A stretch of DNA of 64,000 nucleotides from CAZTGZ01 sp964613385 (GTDB lineage Bacteria > Bacteroidota > Bacteroidia > NS11-12g > UBA9320). Below the pieces are notes generated by a model. The model made no database searches. It was not told where the DNA came from and saw only the letters and a list, made by a program, of their open reading frames with translations. Location: the NCBI GenBank assembly GCA_964613385.1, contig CAZTGZ010000014.1:6697-70696 (forward strand), read 5' to 3'. Positions within the stretch are counted from its first letter, which is position 1; each line of letters starts with the position of its first letter. The position numbers and the translations under genes were made by a program. This document shows, in pieces, positions 45,970 through 55,404 of this stretch.

Positions 45970-48900
45970 ATGGTTCGTATTATTTCATATTCGGTAATCC
46001 TGCATTGTGTAACGCTACTTATGGCGATCTTCTCTGCTTTGCCGTGCTTTGGTCAAAGAACCATACAGGAAGTACACACGATCAGACCCAATCTTTTTGT
46101 TGAGCGGCTTCAAAAAGAATCGGGATTCCCATTGAATAAGGTTCTGAGAATATTTAAAGACTCCTATGGAAAAATCTGGTTCACGGGGACCACAGGACTT
46201 ATCAATTACGATGGATTTGAATACACCCGATATACATCAGACCAAAGCGCAAAGAATGGGTTGAAATCCGGATGGGTTGAAAGCATTACCCAGGACGATT
46301 ACGGCAGAATCTGGATAGGAACCGGATCCGGTTTATTCTACCTGAACCACCAAACCAATCAGTTTGTACATGTAGAACATGCCATTCCAGACGATGTGAA
46401 AGTCATAAAGGAAGAGGTGACCAGTTTGTATTTTGACAAACCGACACATACCCTCTTTTACGCCAGTCATTACGGATTGCATTCCTATAACCTGTCTACA
46501 GGACTAAAAAAATTCCTGAACTTTTATGGGAACCGGGACGACTATCACAAAATAGTATCCATAGGCAGAGGACCTGATCAAAAACTATATTTTACGGCTT
46601 TATATGACGGCTTCTATCGGTTAAACCCGGAAACAATGGAAGCGACAGTTATTCATTTTTCCAATCAAGCGGTTGAGTTATTTGGAATTAACTTTCTTGG
46701 ATTTAAAACAGACGCAAACGGTACCATGTGGATTAATACATGGGGTGACGGAATGTTTCGGGTCGATGATCTATCAGAGAACCATGCCAAAGTCAGCATC
46801 TATAAATGGTATTACGGTTCAGGCGATCGTTATATGCACAACATCATTAATCAGTTCACTTTCTTTCGGAATTTCAAAGGAGAAGAGTTCATGGCAATGG
46901 CCAGCGAAGACAATGGTCTCATGATTTTAGATCCGAAGAAGGGTAAGATGGAAGCGTTTGAACGAAATCCCGGGGAATCACATACCCTGCCCGACAAAAC
47001 ATGCACCAGTATTTTATTTGATCAAAATACCCTTTGGGTGGGCACTTTTAATGGAGCCGCAAAGATTTCCCTATATAAACAACAATTTAACAAGATTGAT
47101 CTCGGATTCGATGAAAGCAAGATCTTTAAAAAAAATCATAAGATAGTTGTATCCGATATATTGAAAGATCCGGAGGAAATAGAATCTTACTGGTTTACCA
47201 CAACAGAAGGTGGCCTTGGAAATCTGCGTTTTCAGGAAAAAAAACTGATATGTTACTATCAGGCTAATCTTTTAAAAGAACCCAACAGCATGATCATGCA
47301 AACAATCGTTCCCATTCAGGATAATCTTTTTCTTATTGGGCACGACCGTGGTTTAATACTGTTTGATAAAAAAACCGGACAGTTCAAACCTTTCCCAGAC
47401 CCTTTAAAAAAAACTCATGGAAGTGTCACAAGCATAGAGTATTTCAAGGAAGATACACTTATTCTGACCATTTTCGGGAGAGGTGTAAAACTACTGGATA
47501 AGAATACTTTTGGAGTCAGAGACTTCCTGTCGGATAAAATTCAGGAACAACGGATTCGTTATAGCTACCAAGTCGAGCCCGGTAAGGTTATATTATCTAC
47601 AATGAGCGATGGCCTCTATGTTTATCATAGTGGAAAAGACAAGGTTGAACATTTTCGGAAAACGGAAAAGGGAAAGTACTTTTTTCCATATACCGGCCTG
47701 TATAATTTTACTTCGGACGCAACAGGCGCCATTTGGTGTGCATCGGCAGATGGACTGGCTCGGCAAGACCCTCAAACACTACAATTTACAGATTATAAAA
47801 CAAAAGATGGATTTCCGGATGACTGGGTATTGAAAACCGAAAAAGGTAAGGACGAACAAATTTGGATTCTGACCCGAAATGGCTTAGGAAAAATTAACCC
47901 TATCAGCCATAATTGGCAGATTTTTCAATATAATCAAGGGTTTGATGACTTACAACTCCTCGACATGAATCAATCCGAAGATGGTAAAATATGGATTTCC
48001 GCCTATAATAAACTCTACTTTTTTGAACCGGCTTCATTCCGCTCCCCTGATCAAAAACCCGAAGTATACCTTCGTTCCTTACTCATCAATAACAAGACAG
48101 CAACCCTGGATCCCAACCAGAAATTAAACTTTAACAGTGAAGACCAGCTCATTGAATTTAAGTTTAGCACCATATACTTCAACGATCCTGAAATGGTAAA
48201 ATTTCAGGTAACTCTCATCGGAAATCAAGACACCCTGCGCTATAATCAACGTAAATTATTGCTGTCATTTTTACCTCCGGGAGATTATACAATTCAGGTA
48301 AAGGCCTTCCATAAAAATGGATATTGGTCTAGCCCTGTTTTTCAGTTGAAATTTGAAATGTTAAGGCCCTGGTATCTAACTTCCTTGTTTTTGGCAGTCG
48401 TTTTATTCAGCGTCTTGATGATTTTTTGGTTGCTTTTTAAATTTAGATTGAAACAATTAAAAAAGAAAGCCAAAATACAGATGGAAAATAATTATAAGTT
48501 GAATGCCATGGAAATGAAAGTGTTAAGAGCACAAATCAATCCCCATTTCATCTTCAATTCCTTGAATTCTATTCAAAAATATGTGCTCTCAAATGATGTA
48601 CTGAAAGCATCGGATTACCTCGGAAAATTTTCCCGATTGATCCGGGCAGTTCTTGAAAATTCCATCGAAAACAATTCAACCTTAGATCAAGAAAACAGCC
48701 TGCTGAAAAATTACCTCGATCTGGAAAGAATGAGAACCAATTTCAAATTTGATTATCAAATTATAATGGATCCTTCTTTAAACATGGATACCCTTATACC
48801 TTCGATGCTGGCACAACCATATCTTGAAAATGCCATTTGGCATGGAATCGGGTTGAAAGAAGAAAATGGAAATATTAAAATTGTATTTGAACAAAGTCCG

Positions 48901-49128
48901 GAAGGGGTGAAATGCATTATTGAAGACGATGGTGTGGGCAGAACAAAAGCCGCAGAGATGAAGTCAGTGTCCGATCACCGTTCCAGAGGACTGAGCATTA
49001 CGGAACAGCGATTAAAAATAGCTTTTCCTAAAAAAGAAAATTTGATAACCACCGAAGACATCCTGAATCATGATGGGTCCGTTGGTGGTACGCGTGTTAT
49101 AATATTGATTCCGACAAATGAAGATTAG
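45970..49128 (+). CDS. LytS-type sensor histidine kinase with beta-propeller sensor
   Basis: 1052 residues. A signal/anchor (VILHCVTLLMAIFSALPCFG) leads to a periplasmic propeller of ligand-binding Reg_prop-like repeats (GKIWFTGTTGLINYDGFEY, GRIWIGTGSGLFYLN, GAIWCASADGLARQ). A Y_Y_Y domain follows (VTLIGNQDTLRYNQRK, PPGDYTIQVKA). The transmembrane helix lies near 800-822. The cytoplasmic kinase is of the His_kinase/LytS class: phosphoacceptor His859 in NPHFIFNSLNSIQKYV, with LAQPYLENAIWHGI as N-box and EDDGVGR as G-box. Overlaps the response regulator by 11 bases. It presumably senses an extracellular ligand and controls the neighbouring surface operon. Confidence 0.92.
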   Translation: MVRIISYSVILHCVTLLMAIFSALPCFGQRTIQEVHTIRPNLFVERLQKESGFPLNKVLRIFKDSYGKIWFTGTTGLINYDGFEYTRYTSDQSAKNGLKSGWVESITQDDYGRIWIGTGSGLFYLNHQTNQFVHVEHAIPDDVKVIKEEVTSLYFDKPTHTLFYASHYGLHSYNLSTGLKKFLNFYGNRDDYHKIVSIGRGPDQKLYFTALYDGFYRLNPETMEATVIHFSNQAVELFGINFLGFKTDANGTMWINTWGDGMFRVDDLSENHAKVSIYKWYYGSGDRYMHNIINQFTFFRNFKGEEFMAMASEDNGLMILDPKKGKMEAFERNPGESHTLPDKTCTSILFDQNTLWVGTFNGAAKISLYKQQFNKIDLGFDESKIFKKNHKIVVSDILKDPEEIESYWFTTTEGGLGNLRFQEKKLICYYQANLLKEPNSMIMQTIVPIQDNLFLIGHDRGLILFDKKTGQFKPFPDPLKKTHGSVTSIEYFKEDTLILTIFGRGVKLLDKNTFGVRDFLSDKIQEQRIRYSYQVEPGKVILSTMSDGLYVYHSGKDKVEHFRKTEKGKYFFPYTGLYNFTSDATGAIWCASADGLARQDPQTLQFTDYKTKDGFPDDWVLKTEKGKDEQIWILTRNGLGKINPISHNWQIFQYNQGFDDLQLLDMNQSEDGKIWISAYNKLYFFEPASFRSPDQKPEVYLRSLLINNKTATLDPNQKLNFNSEDQLIEFKFSTIYFNDPEMVKFQVTLIGNQDTLRYNQRKLLLSFLPPGDYTIQVKAFHKNGYWSSPVFQLKFEMLRPWYLTSLFLAVVLFSVLMIFWLLFKFRLKQLKKKAKIQMENNYKLNAMEMKVLRAQINPHFIFNSLNSIQKYVLSNDVLKASDYLGKFSRLIRAVLENSIENNSTLDQENSLLKNYLDLERMRTNFKFDYQIIMDPSLNMDTLIPSMLAQPYLENAIWHGIGLKEENGNIKIVFEQSPEGVKCIIEDDGVGRTKAAEMKSVSDHRSRGLSITEQRLKIAFPKKENLITTEDILNHDGSVGGTRVIILIPTNED

Positions 49129-49849
49129 GTGTATACTTGTAGACGACGAAGCTAATAATCTGGAAACCTTAGAGTTACTATTATCTTACATTCCAGAAAT
49201 AGAAGTAATTGGAACTTTTACGCAACCCGAAAATGCGCTTCATGCTATCGTTGAAAACAAACCGGATATCTTGTTTCTCGATATCAATATGCCTCGTTTA
49301 AACGGATTCGATTTACTGAATGCCTTGCCCAACCCTGAATTGCTTTCTGTTATTTTCGTAACGGCTCACAGCGATCAGGCCATTCGCGCCTTTAAAGTCA
49401 ATGCGACCGATTACCTTTTAAAACCTATTGTATTCAGCGAACTGAAAGATGCAGTACAAAAAGTAAAGCATCGTATAAATCTGGAATTAAATGATGAAAT
49501 ACCAAATTCAAATCCTCCTTCCAAAAGATTGTCCCTACCCACTTCCAAAGGGTTTGAATTGGTTAACATCGATGAAATTATCAGATGTCACGGAACGGGA
49601 AGCTATACCGATTTTTATCTCGTGGATCAACGTAAAATAGTTGTTTCCAAAAATATCGGTGAATATGAACCCGTTTTGAATGAGAAGGGATTTTTCAGAG
49701 TTCATGCCTCTCATATGATTAATCCATCCCATGCCATCCGATATTTAAAAGAAGACGGCGGTTATGTTGTGATGAAAGATGGTGCCCAGGTGCCCGTTAG
49801 CCGACGAAAGAAAAATGAAATACTTAAAATGTTGCTCAACAGCAACTGA
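49118..49849 (+). CDS. LytTR-type response regulator
   Basis: 243 residues. A receiver domain (residues 1-120) has acidic Asp9/Asp10, phosphoacceptor Asp55 in ILFLDINMP, the conserved Thr in VTAHSD and Lys in LLKPI. A LytTR DNA-binding domain (about 140-240) follows, with IIRCHGTGSYTDFYL, FFRVHASHMINPSHAI and VPVSRRKKNEI. It overlaps the kinase gene, so they form one two-component system. Likely binding sites would be direct repeats of 9 bases separated by about one turn; none is obvious in the 83-base divergent region. Confidence 0.95.
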   Translation: MKIRCILVDDEANNLETLELLLSYIPEIEVIGTFTQPENALHAIVENKPDILFLDINMPRLNGFDLLNALPNPELLSVIFVTAHSDQAIRAFKVNATDYLLKPIVFSELKDAVQKVKHRINLELNDEIPNSNPPSKRLSLPTSKGFELVNIDEIIRCHGTGSYTDFYLVDQRKIVVSKNIGEYEPVLNEKGFFRVHASHMINPSHAIRYLKEDGGYVVMKDGAQVPVSRRKKNEILKMLLNSN

Positions 49850-49954
49850 AGCCAGGTATGAACCGCAACTTTACAAAATACTAATCTACATCAATCAAAG
49901 ATTTCACTTATCCAAAACTAAATATTAAACCCTCATAATGACATTCCCCCTGCT

Positions 49955-49962
49955 TATTTTTG
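49955..49962 (+). promoter_or_regulatory. -7 element of the acetyltransferase/galE operon
   Basis: TATTTTTG, an exact TAnnTTTG, lies 12 bases before the ATG at 49974, giving a very short leader. The remaining 124-base intergenic stretch has no other feature. Confidence 0.45.
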
Positions 49963-49973
49963 CACCTTAACCC

Positions 49974-50549
49974 ATGAGTGAATTTTACCATCACCCCACG
50001 GCCGTGATAGACGAAAATTGTCGAATAGGCGCCGGAACCAAAATCTGGCATTTTTGCCATATTATGCCTGATTGCACCATAGGGCAGAACTGTAATCTCG
50101 GTCAGAATGTAGTGGTTTCACCGGGAGTGATACTTGGCGACAATGTGAAAGTTCAAAACAACGTGAGCATTTATACCGGTGTGGTTTGTGAAGACGATGT
50201 GTTCCTCGGGCCAAGTATGGTATTCACCAATGTAATAAATCCAAGAAGTGCCGTTAACCGCAGGGACCAATATGCGAAAACTCTGGTAAAAAAAGGGGCC
50301 AGCATCGGTGCCAATGCAACCATAGTTTGTGGAAATAATATCGGAAAGTTCGCCTTTGTCGGTGCCGGCGCTGTTGTTACGAAAGAAGTCCCGGATTATG
50401 CACTGGTGGTTGGAAACCCGTCCCGCCAAACCGGATGGATGAGTGAATACGGCCATAAACTCAAATTTGACGCCAATGGACTGGCAACATGTCCGGAAAG
50501 CCGCCAAGAATATCAACTTATTGGACATACAGTTAAACGCATTTCCTGA
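49974..50549 (+). CDS. hexapeptide acetyltransferase, WbpD/WlbB-like
   Basis: 191 residues of a left-handed beta-helix acyltransferase. Hexapeptide turns run from IDENCRIGAGTKIWHFCHI through GQNCNLGQNVVVSPG to GASIGANATIVCGNNIGKFAFVGAGAVVTK, followed by PDYALVVGNPSRQTGW, as in WbpD. WbpD acetylates the 3-amino group of UDP-2-acetamido-3-amino-2,3-dideoxyglucuronate using acetyl-CoA, so this enzyme would act on the product of the WbpE-like enzyme at 25337. An upstream -7 box and the 3-base gap to galE suggest one operon. Confidence 0.9.
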   Translation: MSEFYHHPTAVIDENCRIGAGTKIWHFCHIMPDCTIGQNCNLGQNVVVSPGVILGDNVKVQNNVSIYTGVVCEDDVFLGPSMVFTNVINPRSAVNRRDQYAKTLVKKGASIGANATIVCGNNIGKFAFVGAGAVVTKEVPDYALVVGNPSRQTGWMSEYGHKLKFDANGLATCPESRQEYQLIGHTVKRIS

Positions 50550-50552
50550 TAG

Positions 50553-51578
50553 ATGAAGAAAGGAAAAATTCTTGTTACAGGTGGACTCGGGTATATTGGT
50601 TCACATACGGTTGTTGAACTACAACAAGCTGGTTATCAGGTAGTAGTAGTCGACAATTTAAGCAATTCTGTTCCCGATGTGAAAGAATGGATTGAAGCAA
50701 TTACGGGTAAAACTGTTTCATTCTACAACAAAGATGTGAATGATTTTGATGGCCTGAGCCATATTTTCAGAAAAAACAAATCGATACAAGCCGTCGTCCA
50801 TTTCGCCGCGTATAAGGCCGTTGGGGAGTCCGTGGAAAAGCCCCTCGATTATTACTACAACAATGTGGGCGGAATGATGACCTTGCTGGATGTAATGGAG
50901 GAGTTCAACTGTCATCACATGGTTTTTTCATCCAGTTGTACTGTGTACGGTCAGCCGGAAATTTTGCCGGTCACCGAAAATACGCCCATATCCAAAGCAT
51001 GGTCGCCTTATGGAAGCACCAAAATCATGTGCGAGCAAATTCTGGAAGACGTTACCAAAGCCAACCCCTTGCGTGCCATTTCGCTGCGTTATTTTAATCC
51101 GGTTGGTGCACACGACAGCGCCCTGATTGGAGAATTGCCCAAAGGGATACCCAATAATCTGGTTCCATTTATTACGCAGAGTGCTGCGGGTAAAAGAGGA
51201 CCCATCACCGTTTTCGGAAACGATTATCCCACTGAAGATGGCACCTGCATCAGAGACTACATCCATGTAAGCGACCTGGCTAAAGCTCATGTAAAAGCGT
51301 TGGATTATTTGTTTGAACAACAAATTGACTATGATGTATTTAACATTGGAACAGGTCAGGGTTATTCCGTGCTTCAAATCATTGAAGCATTCAGGAATTC
51401 AACCCATGAACCCCTCGAGGTAATCATGGGACCGAGAAGAGCCGGTGATGTCACAGCCGTTTGGGCTGACACAACAAAATCAGCAAATACTCTGGATTGG
51501 AAACCGGAATATGGCCTGGAAGACATGATGCGCACCGCCTGGAATTGGCAAAAACAGTTACAAACCCTGTTCGACTGA
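50553..51578 (+). CDS. galE: UDP-glucose 4-epimerase
   Basis: 341 residues. Interconverts UDP-glucose and UDP-galactose (possibly UDP-GlcNAc/GalNAc). NAD motif GGLGYIGSHTVV near residue 8, the serine of FSSSCTVYG, and Tyr-x3-Lys in SPYGSTKIMCE. The C-terminal substrate site includes IRDYIHVSDLAKAH and GRRAGDV-like PRRAGDVTAVWAD. It starts 3 bases after the acetyltransferase stop. It belongs to the same sugar-activation theme as ugd and the UDP-xylose synthase. Confidence 0.96.
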   Translation: MKKGKILVTGGLGYIGSHTVVELQQAGYQVVVVDNLSNSVPDVKEWIEAITGKTVSFYNKDVNDFDGLSHIFRKNKSIQAVVHFAAYKAVGESVEKPLDYYYNNVGGMMTLLDVMEEFNCHHMVFSSSCTVYGQPEILPVTENTPISKAWSPYGSTKIMCEQILEDVTKANPLRAISLRYFNPVGAHDSALIGELPKGIPNNLVPFITQSAAGKRGPITVFGNDYPTEDGTCIRDYIHVSDLAKAHVKALDYLFEQQIDYDVFNIGTGQGYSVLQIIEAFRNSTHEPLEVIMGPRRAGDVTAVWADTTKSANTLDWKPEYGLEDMMRTAWNWQKQLQTLFD

Positions 51579-51687
51579 TTCAATTTTCATCCCAAATATA
51601 TTTGCTTTAATCTATTCTCACTATTTATACTGTTTACATTTTTCATGTTTTAGATATCCATTTCGTCATTACAAATTATTATTCATG

Positions 51688-51695
51688 TAATTTTG
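51688..51695 (+). promoter_or_regulatory. putative -7 element upstream of the OmpA-family gene
   Basis: TAATTTTG matches TAnnTTTG and lies 19 bases before the ATG at 51715. A second exact match, TATATTTG at 51597-51604, is too far away to be the main start. Confidence 0.35.
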
Positions 51696-51714
51696 AAATT
51701 ATCTAGCGACAATT

Positions 51715-54462
51715 ATGAAAAAAATCATTATTTTATCCATTATCACATTTTTATGTGTAGATTTATTCGCCCAGAATGGCGATAAATTTTTCGCAGAAAA
51801 GGATTATCTCCGAGCTTCACTGGCTTATGAAAGGGAAGCTGTATCAGACCCTTCCCTCTATTTTAAACTGGCCCAATCCTATTTTGCCATTCAAGAGTTT
51901 GACAAAGCCGGAATTGCCCTAAATCTGTATAAAGAAAAATATAGCAGCGCAGACAAAAGCCTGGTCGACAAGTGGTTGAGCCTCTTGAGCAGAGAAGATG
52001 AAAAAGTGAAGGTAGAAAATCTCGGCTCAAACATAAATACCAATAAAGATGACTTCATTCCCCGAATCATGCAGGATGGTAAGACACTCTATTTTTTGTC
52101 TGATTCAAGAAACGGAGGAAATGGCGGAGAAGATATCTGGTACAGTACCCTGGACGCTGACAAAAATTGGAGCACCCCTAAAAACCTGAGCCAATTGAAC
52201 TCCAGTTCACATGAGGGAATGCTGGCGATTTCACCCGATGAAAAAGTCGCCATTGTTTTCGGAAATTATACAGGCTCATTCGGAGGAGGTGACCTATTCT
52301 ACAGCGTAAAAACCACCGATGGATGGACTCCTCCATGTAATTTGGGTGGAACCATCAATTCCGGTAGATGGGAGTCACTGGCCTGCATTGGTCCGGATGG
52401 AAAAACGCTGATTTACAGCACTGATATGAACGACGGAAACAACAGCGACCTGTATGTTACTTTTCTTTCAGAAGACGGATGGAGCAAACCCAAAAACCTT
52501 GGGTCTGTGGTCAATACAAAAATGAACGACAAATACCCCTACCTCTCCGCCGATGGTAAAACCATCTATTTTTCATCCGACGGACATTTCGGTTTCGGCG
52601 GAACAGATGTGTTCATGAGCAGAAGGCTCGACGATACCTGGACCAACTGGAGTACGCCCATCAATTTAGGGAAGTACATCAATACCCTCGACAATGATCA
52701 GGATCTTTCCATACCTGCTTCCGGAAAACTCGCATATATTGTCCGGTCCAACTCTCCGGATGGTTATGGAGAATCAGACATTTATAAGTTTCTCATGCCA
52801 TACAATATGCGTCCTGAACAATTGTTTAAACTCTATGGAAAAGTATATAACGAAAAGGACAGCGGAGTTCAGGTGAATATTAAATTCATTGATATGGCTA
52901 CCAATAAGGAGATCACCAAATCTACCAGCAGTGCAATCGATGGAAGTTATACGGCTGCCTTACCGCTCAACAGAAAATATCTGGCCGTTATCGACATGAA
53001 AGGATATCTGTATTATTCTGAAGTTATTGACCTGACGAATCCCGACCTGTATCGCAAAAAATCAACCTTTCAGCAGAAAATTGTCGCTCAAAAAAGTCGT
53101 TTGGATGCCATCAAGATCGAATTGGATGCTATGAACCTCAGACTCGAATCTCTCAACCAACAAAATGGTACAGACATTCGCGCTGCTTTTGAAGCTTATG
53201 AAAAGCTGACCCGGGAATACCGTAATGCAGTGGACGAATTGGATGCACTTGTATATAAAGCTAAATTCGATTGGATGACAGAGGAGTCTGAAGACCTGAG
53301 TCTGGAAAAGGACTTCCATGTGAGAACTGCGGTTATCGGAGCTACTTTCGAATTGAAAAATATTTTCTTCGATTTGGGCAAGGCCACACTTCGCCCGGAG
53401 TCAAAAGTTGAATTGGACAAATTGTATGAAATCCTTCAATTCAGTGAGATAGAAATTGAACTCGGTGGCCATACCGACAGCATCGGTAGCGATGAAGACA
53501 ACAATAAACTATCCCAGGATCGCGTAAATTCTGTGAAGACATACCTGGTTGAAAAAGGCATAAAAGAAAGCAGAATGGTCGCTGTGGGTTATGGCGAAAA
53601 ACTACCGGTTGCGAGCAACAGTACGCCCGAAGGTAGACAGTTGAACCGCAGGGTGGAAGTAAAAATTCTTCGTCTCGAAGCCAAAAATGAAGGAAAAGAT
53701 GTGGTTACGGAAGACGATAAAAAGAAAAAACCTGAGGAAATCGTAGCCACGGTTAAAAAAGGAGACATGCTTCCTATTTTGCAGGCAGCGGCACGAAAAG
53801 GAGGATTGCCTTCAGGCAGCGATTGCAACAATTTAACCTATAAACCTAATTTTAAACCTAATCCCAATCCTAATCCAAAGCCCGTAAATCCAAATTTCTG
53901 GGGAACCTGGTTTGATAAGTCTGCATTAAAAATTGATCAGAATATCTACAAACAATTCAATTTGGGATTGACGAATTTTGAATATAACTCAATGGGAGAT
54001 AATATGGGTGGTGCGTTTATCACTTTAGTCAACAAAACCAAACTCAATGAAACACACCTTGAATTTTATTTCCCTGATAAAAACGACAATATCTCAGGTG
54101 GAGCGGGATTTACGTATTTGTGGATGATTGGCATGAAAGAAAAAATCGGGGTGCCTTTGAATTTTATGGTAGGACCGGAGATAAAAGCCTTCTACAAAAA
54201 AGACACCATGCTCGGCAATAAATTATACTGGCATACGAATGTTCCTTTAGGGGCGCGATTCATTTTCCCGATTAAAAAGCTGGTGATTGCACCGGAATAT
54301 GTATACAATGTAGGGTTGGTTCGCAATGGAGATGTTATGGAAGGAACGACCAATCGGGGGCTAGGTATAACCGCGCGCTATCGTATGGTGCATTTCGGCT
54401 TGTACGGCCACAATGGTAAGGAAATCGATTATACTCAGGTCCGCCTGGGGCTATCCTTCTGA
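51715..54462 (+). CDS. PorE-like OmpA family protein with extra C-terminal domain
   Basis: 915 residues. A signal peptide ends at DLFAQ. Domains in order: TPR-like helices (about 20-95), a WD40/PD40 propeller (about 105-370; PRIMQDGKTLYFLSDSRN, PYLSADGKTIYFSSDGHFG), a carboxypeptidase-regulatory-like domain (about 375-445), a helical linker, and an OmpA/MotB peptidoglycan-binding domain (about 540-660; FDLGKATLRPESKVELDKLY, GHTDSIGSDEDNNKLSQDR, GRQLNRRVEV). The first five match the order of the T9SS component PorE. Beyond the OmpA domain, a Pro/Asn-rich linker (NPNPNPKPVNPN) leads to about 190 residues of beta-rich sequence ending LGLSF, which looks like a small outer-membrane barrel. That extension is not part of known PorE. 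A paralogous OmpA lipoprotein role is possible. Confidence 0.85.
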   Translation: MKKIIILSIITFLCVDLFAQNGDKFFAEKDYLRASLAYEREAVSDPSLYFKLAQSYFAIQEFDKAGIALNLYKEKYSSADKSLVDKWLSLLSREDEKVKVENLGSNINTNKDDFIPRIMQDGKTLYFLSDSRNGGNGGEDIWYSTLDADKNWSTPKNLSQLNSSSHEGMLAISPDEKVAIVFGNYTGSFGGGDLFYSVKTTDGWTPPCNLGGTINSGRWESLACIGPDGKTLIYSTDMNDGNNSDLYVTFLSEDGWSKPKNLGSVVNTKMNDKYPYLSADGKTIYFSSDGHFGFGGTDVFMSRRLDDTWTNWSTPINLGKYINTLDNDQDLSIPASGKLAYIVRSNSPDGYGESDIYKFLMPYNMRPEQLFKLYGKVYNEKDSGVQVNIKFIDMATNKEITKSTSSAIDGSYTAALPLNRKYLAVIDMKGYLYYSEVIDLTNPDLYRKKSTFQQKIVAQKSRLDAIKIELDAMNLRLESLNQQNGTDIRAAFEAYEKLTREYRNAVDELDALVYKAKFDWMTEESEDLSLEKDFHVRTAVIGATFELKNIFFDLGKATLRPESKVELDKLYEILQFSEIEIELGGHTDSIGSDEDNNKLSQDRVNSVKTYLVEKGIKESRMVAVGYGEKLPVASNSTPEGRQLNRRVEVKILRLEAKNEGKDVVTEDDKKKKPEEIVATVKKGDMLPILQAAARKGGLPSGSDCNNLTYKPNFKPNPNPNPKPVNPNFWGTWFDKSALKIDQNIYKQFNLGLTNFEYNSMGDNMGGAFITLVNKTKLNETHLEFYFPDKNDNISGGAGFTYLWMIGMKEKIGVPLNFMVGPEIKAFYKKDTMLGNKLYWHTNVPLGARFIFPIKKLVIAPEYVYNVGLVRNGDVMEGTTNRGLGITARYRMVHFGLYGHNGKEIDYTQVRLGLSF

Positions 54463-54463
54463 T

Positions 54464-54736
54464 TTGAAGCGTATAGGAATCAAAATTAACGGCAAAGTTC
54501 AGGGTGTGTTTTTTCGGAAATACACCCTGGATTATTGTCAAAATCACGGGATTACAGGTTTTGTGAAAAATCTGGAAGACAAAAGCGTTTATATCGAGGC
54601 TCAGGGAAATTCGGATCAATTGCTGAATCTATTACATTGGTGCTCAACAGGTTCACCATTATCTAAAGTGACAAGTGTTCAACACAGCGAACTAGCCGTT
54701 GTTGAAGAACATGTATTTCGGATCATACGTGAGTAA
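54464..54736 (+). CDS. acyP: acylphosphatase
   Basis: 90 residues from a TTG at 54464 (MKRIGIKINGKVQGVFFR). Small cytoplasmic hydrolase of acyl phosphates. The catalytic Arg is in VQGVFFRKYT and the catalytic Asn in GFVKNLEDKSV; both are present. The frame is open back to an ATG at 54413 inside the OmpA gene, but that would add 17 unrelated residues. The TTG sits 1 base after the OmpA stop, which suggests translational coupling. Confidence 0.92.
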   Translation: MKRIGIKINGKVQGVFFRKYTLDYCQNHGITGFVKNLEDKSVYIEAQGNSDQLLNLLHWCSTGSPLSKVTSVQHSELAVVEEHVFRIIRE

Positions 54737-54800
54737 AGCTCAGCTCTAAATCTGTAGGTATATCCGATACATATGCAAGCGACCGCTAAATTCGCATCGG

Positions 54801-55268
54801 ATGTTAAACAAAGCGCCATTAGTAAACCAAACTTACCTGCTTGAAAAATTTCCGGGCAAAGGAGGATGGACGTATGCCAGGATTCCTGAAATTCTCCAGA
54901 GAAAAGATACGCCTTTTGGTTGGGTTAGAGTAAAAGGAAGTATTGACGGCGTCGAAATATCCGCTTATCATTTAATGCCTATGGGAAACGGACAATTGTT
55001 TTTACCTGTGAAGGCATCCATTCGAAAAAAAATTAAAAAAGAAGCCGGGGATTGGGTACATGTGACCCTGTTTGAGGATTTAGAACCCGTGCATATTCCG
55101 GAGGATATTCTACAGTGTCTGAAGGATGAATCCGGCGCATTAGCGGCATTCAATAAACTCAGTCCCGGAGAGCAAAAACAACAAATTGACCATATTCAAA
55201 GTGCCAAAAGTGAAGAGATAAAGGTGAAAAGAATCGTTTCGTTGCTGCGAAAACTGAGCGACGCTTAG
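54801..55268 (+). CDS. YdeI/OmpD-associated family protein (DUF1905)
   Basis: 155 residues. The N-terminal part (FPGKGGWTYARIPE, FGWVRVKGSIDGVEI, MGNGQLFLPVKASIRKKI) matches DUF1905. The C-terminal part with PEDILQCLKDESGALAAF and KVKRIVSLLRKL matches the YdeI/OmpD-associated helical tail. Members of this family have been linked to bacteriocin or phage resistance; the mechanism is unknown. No signal peptide, so probably cytoplasmic. The 136 bases after it hold no gene. Confidence 0.85.
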   Translation: MLNKAPLVNQTYLLEKFPGKGGWTYARIPEILQRKDTPFGWVRVKGSIDGVEISAYHLMPMGNGQLFLPVKASIRKKIKKEAGDWVHVTLFEDLEPVHIPEDILQCLKDESGALAAFNKLSPGEQKQQIDHIQSAKSEEIKVKRIVSLLRKLSDA

Positions 55269-55404
55269 CCTTAATTTCAATAGCACGAATGTCATATATA
55301 AAAAATTGATGGCAGGCTACCTGGACAGATGATTATTTCCCTCCTGCGTTCGGCGGTTCTTCCAGAAGAAACTCCGCAGTGGGTGCTACCCTGAGTCTTA
55401 CGCT

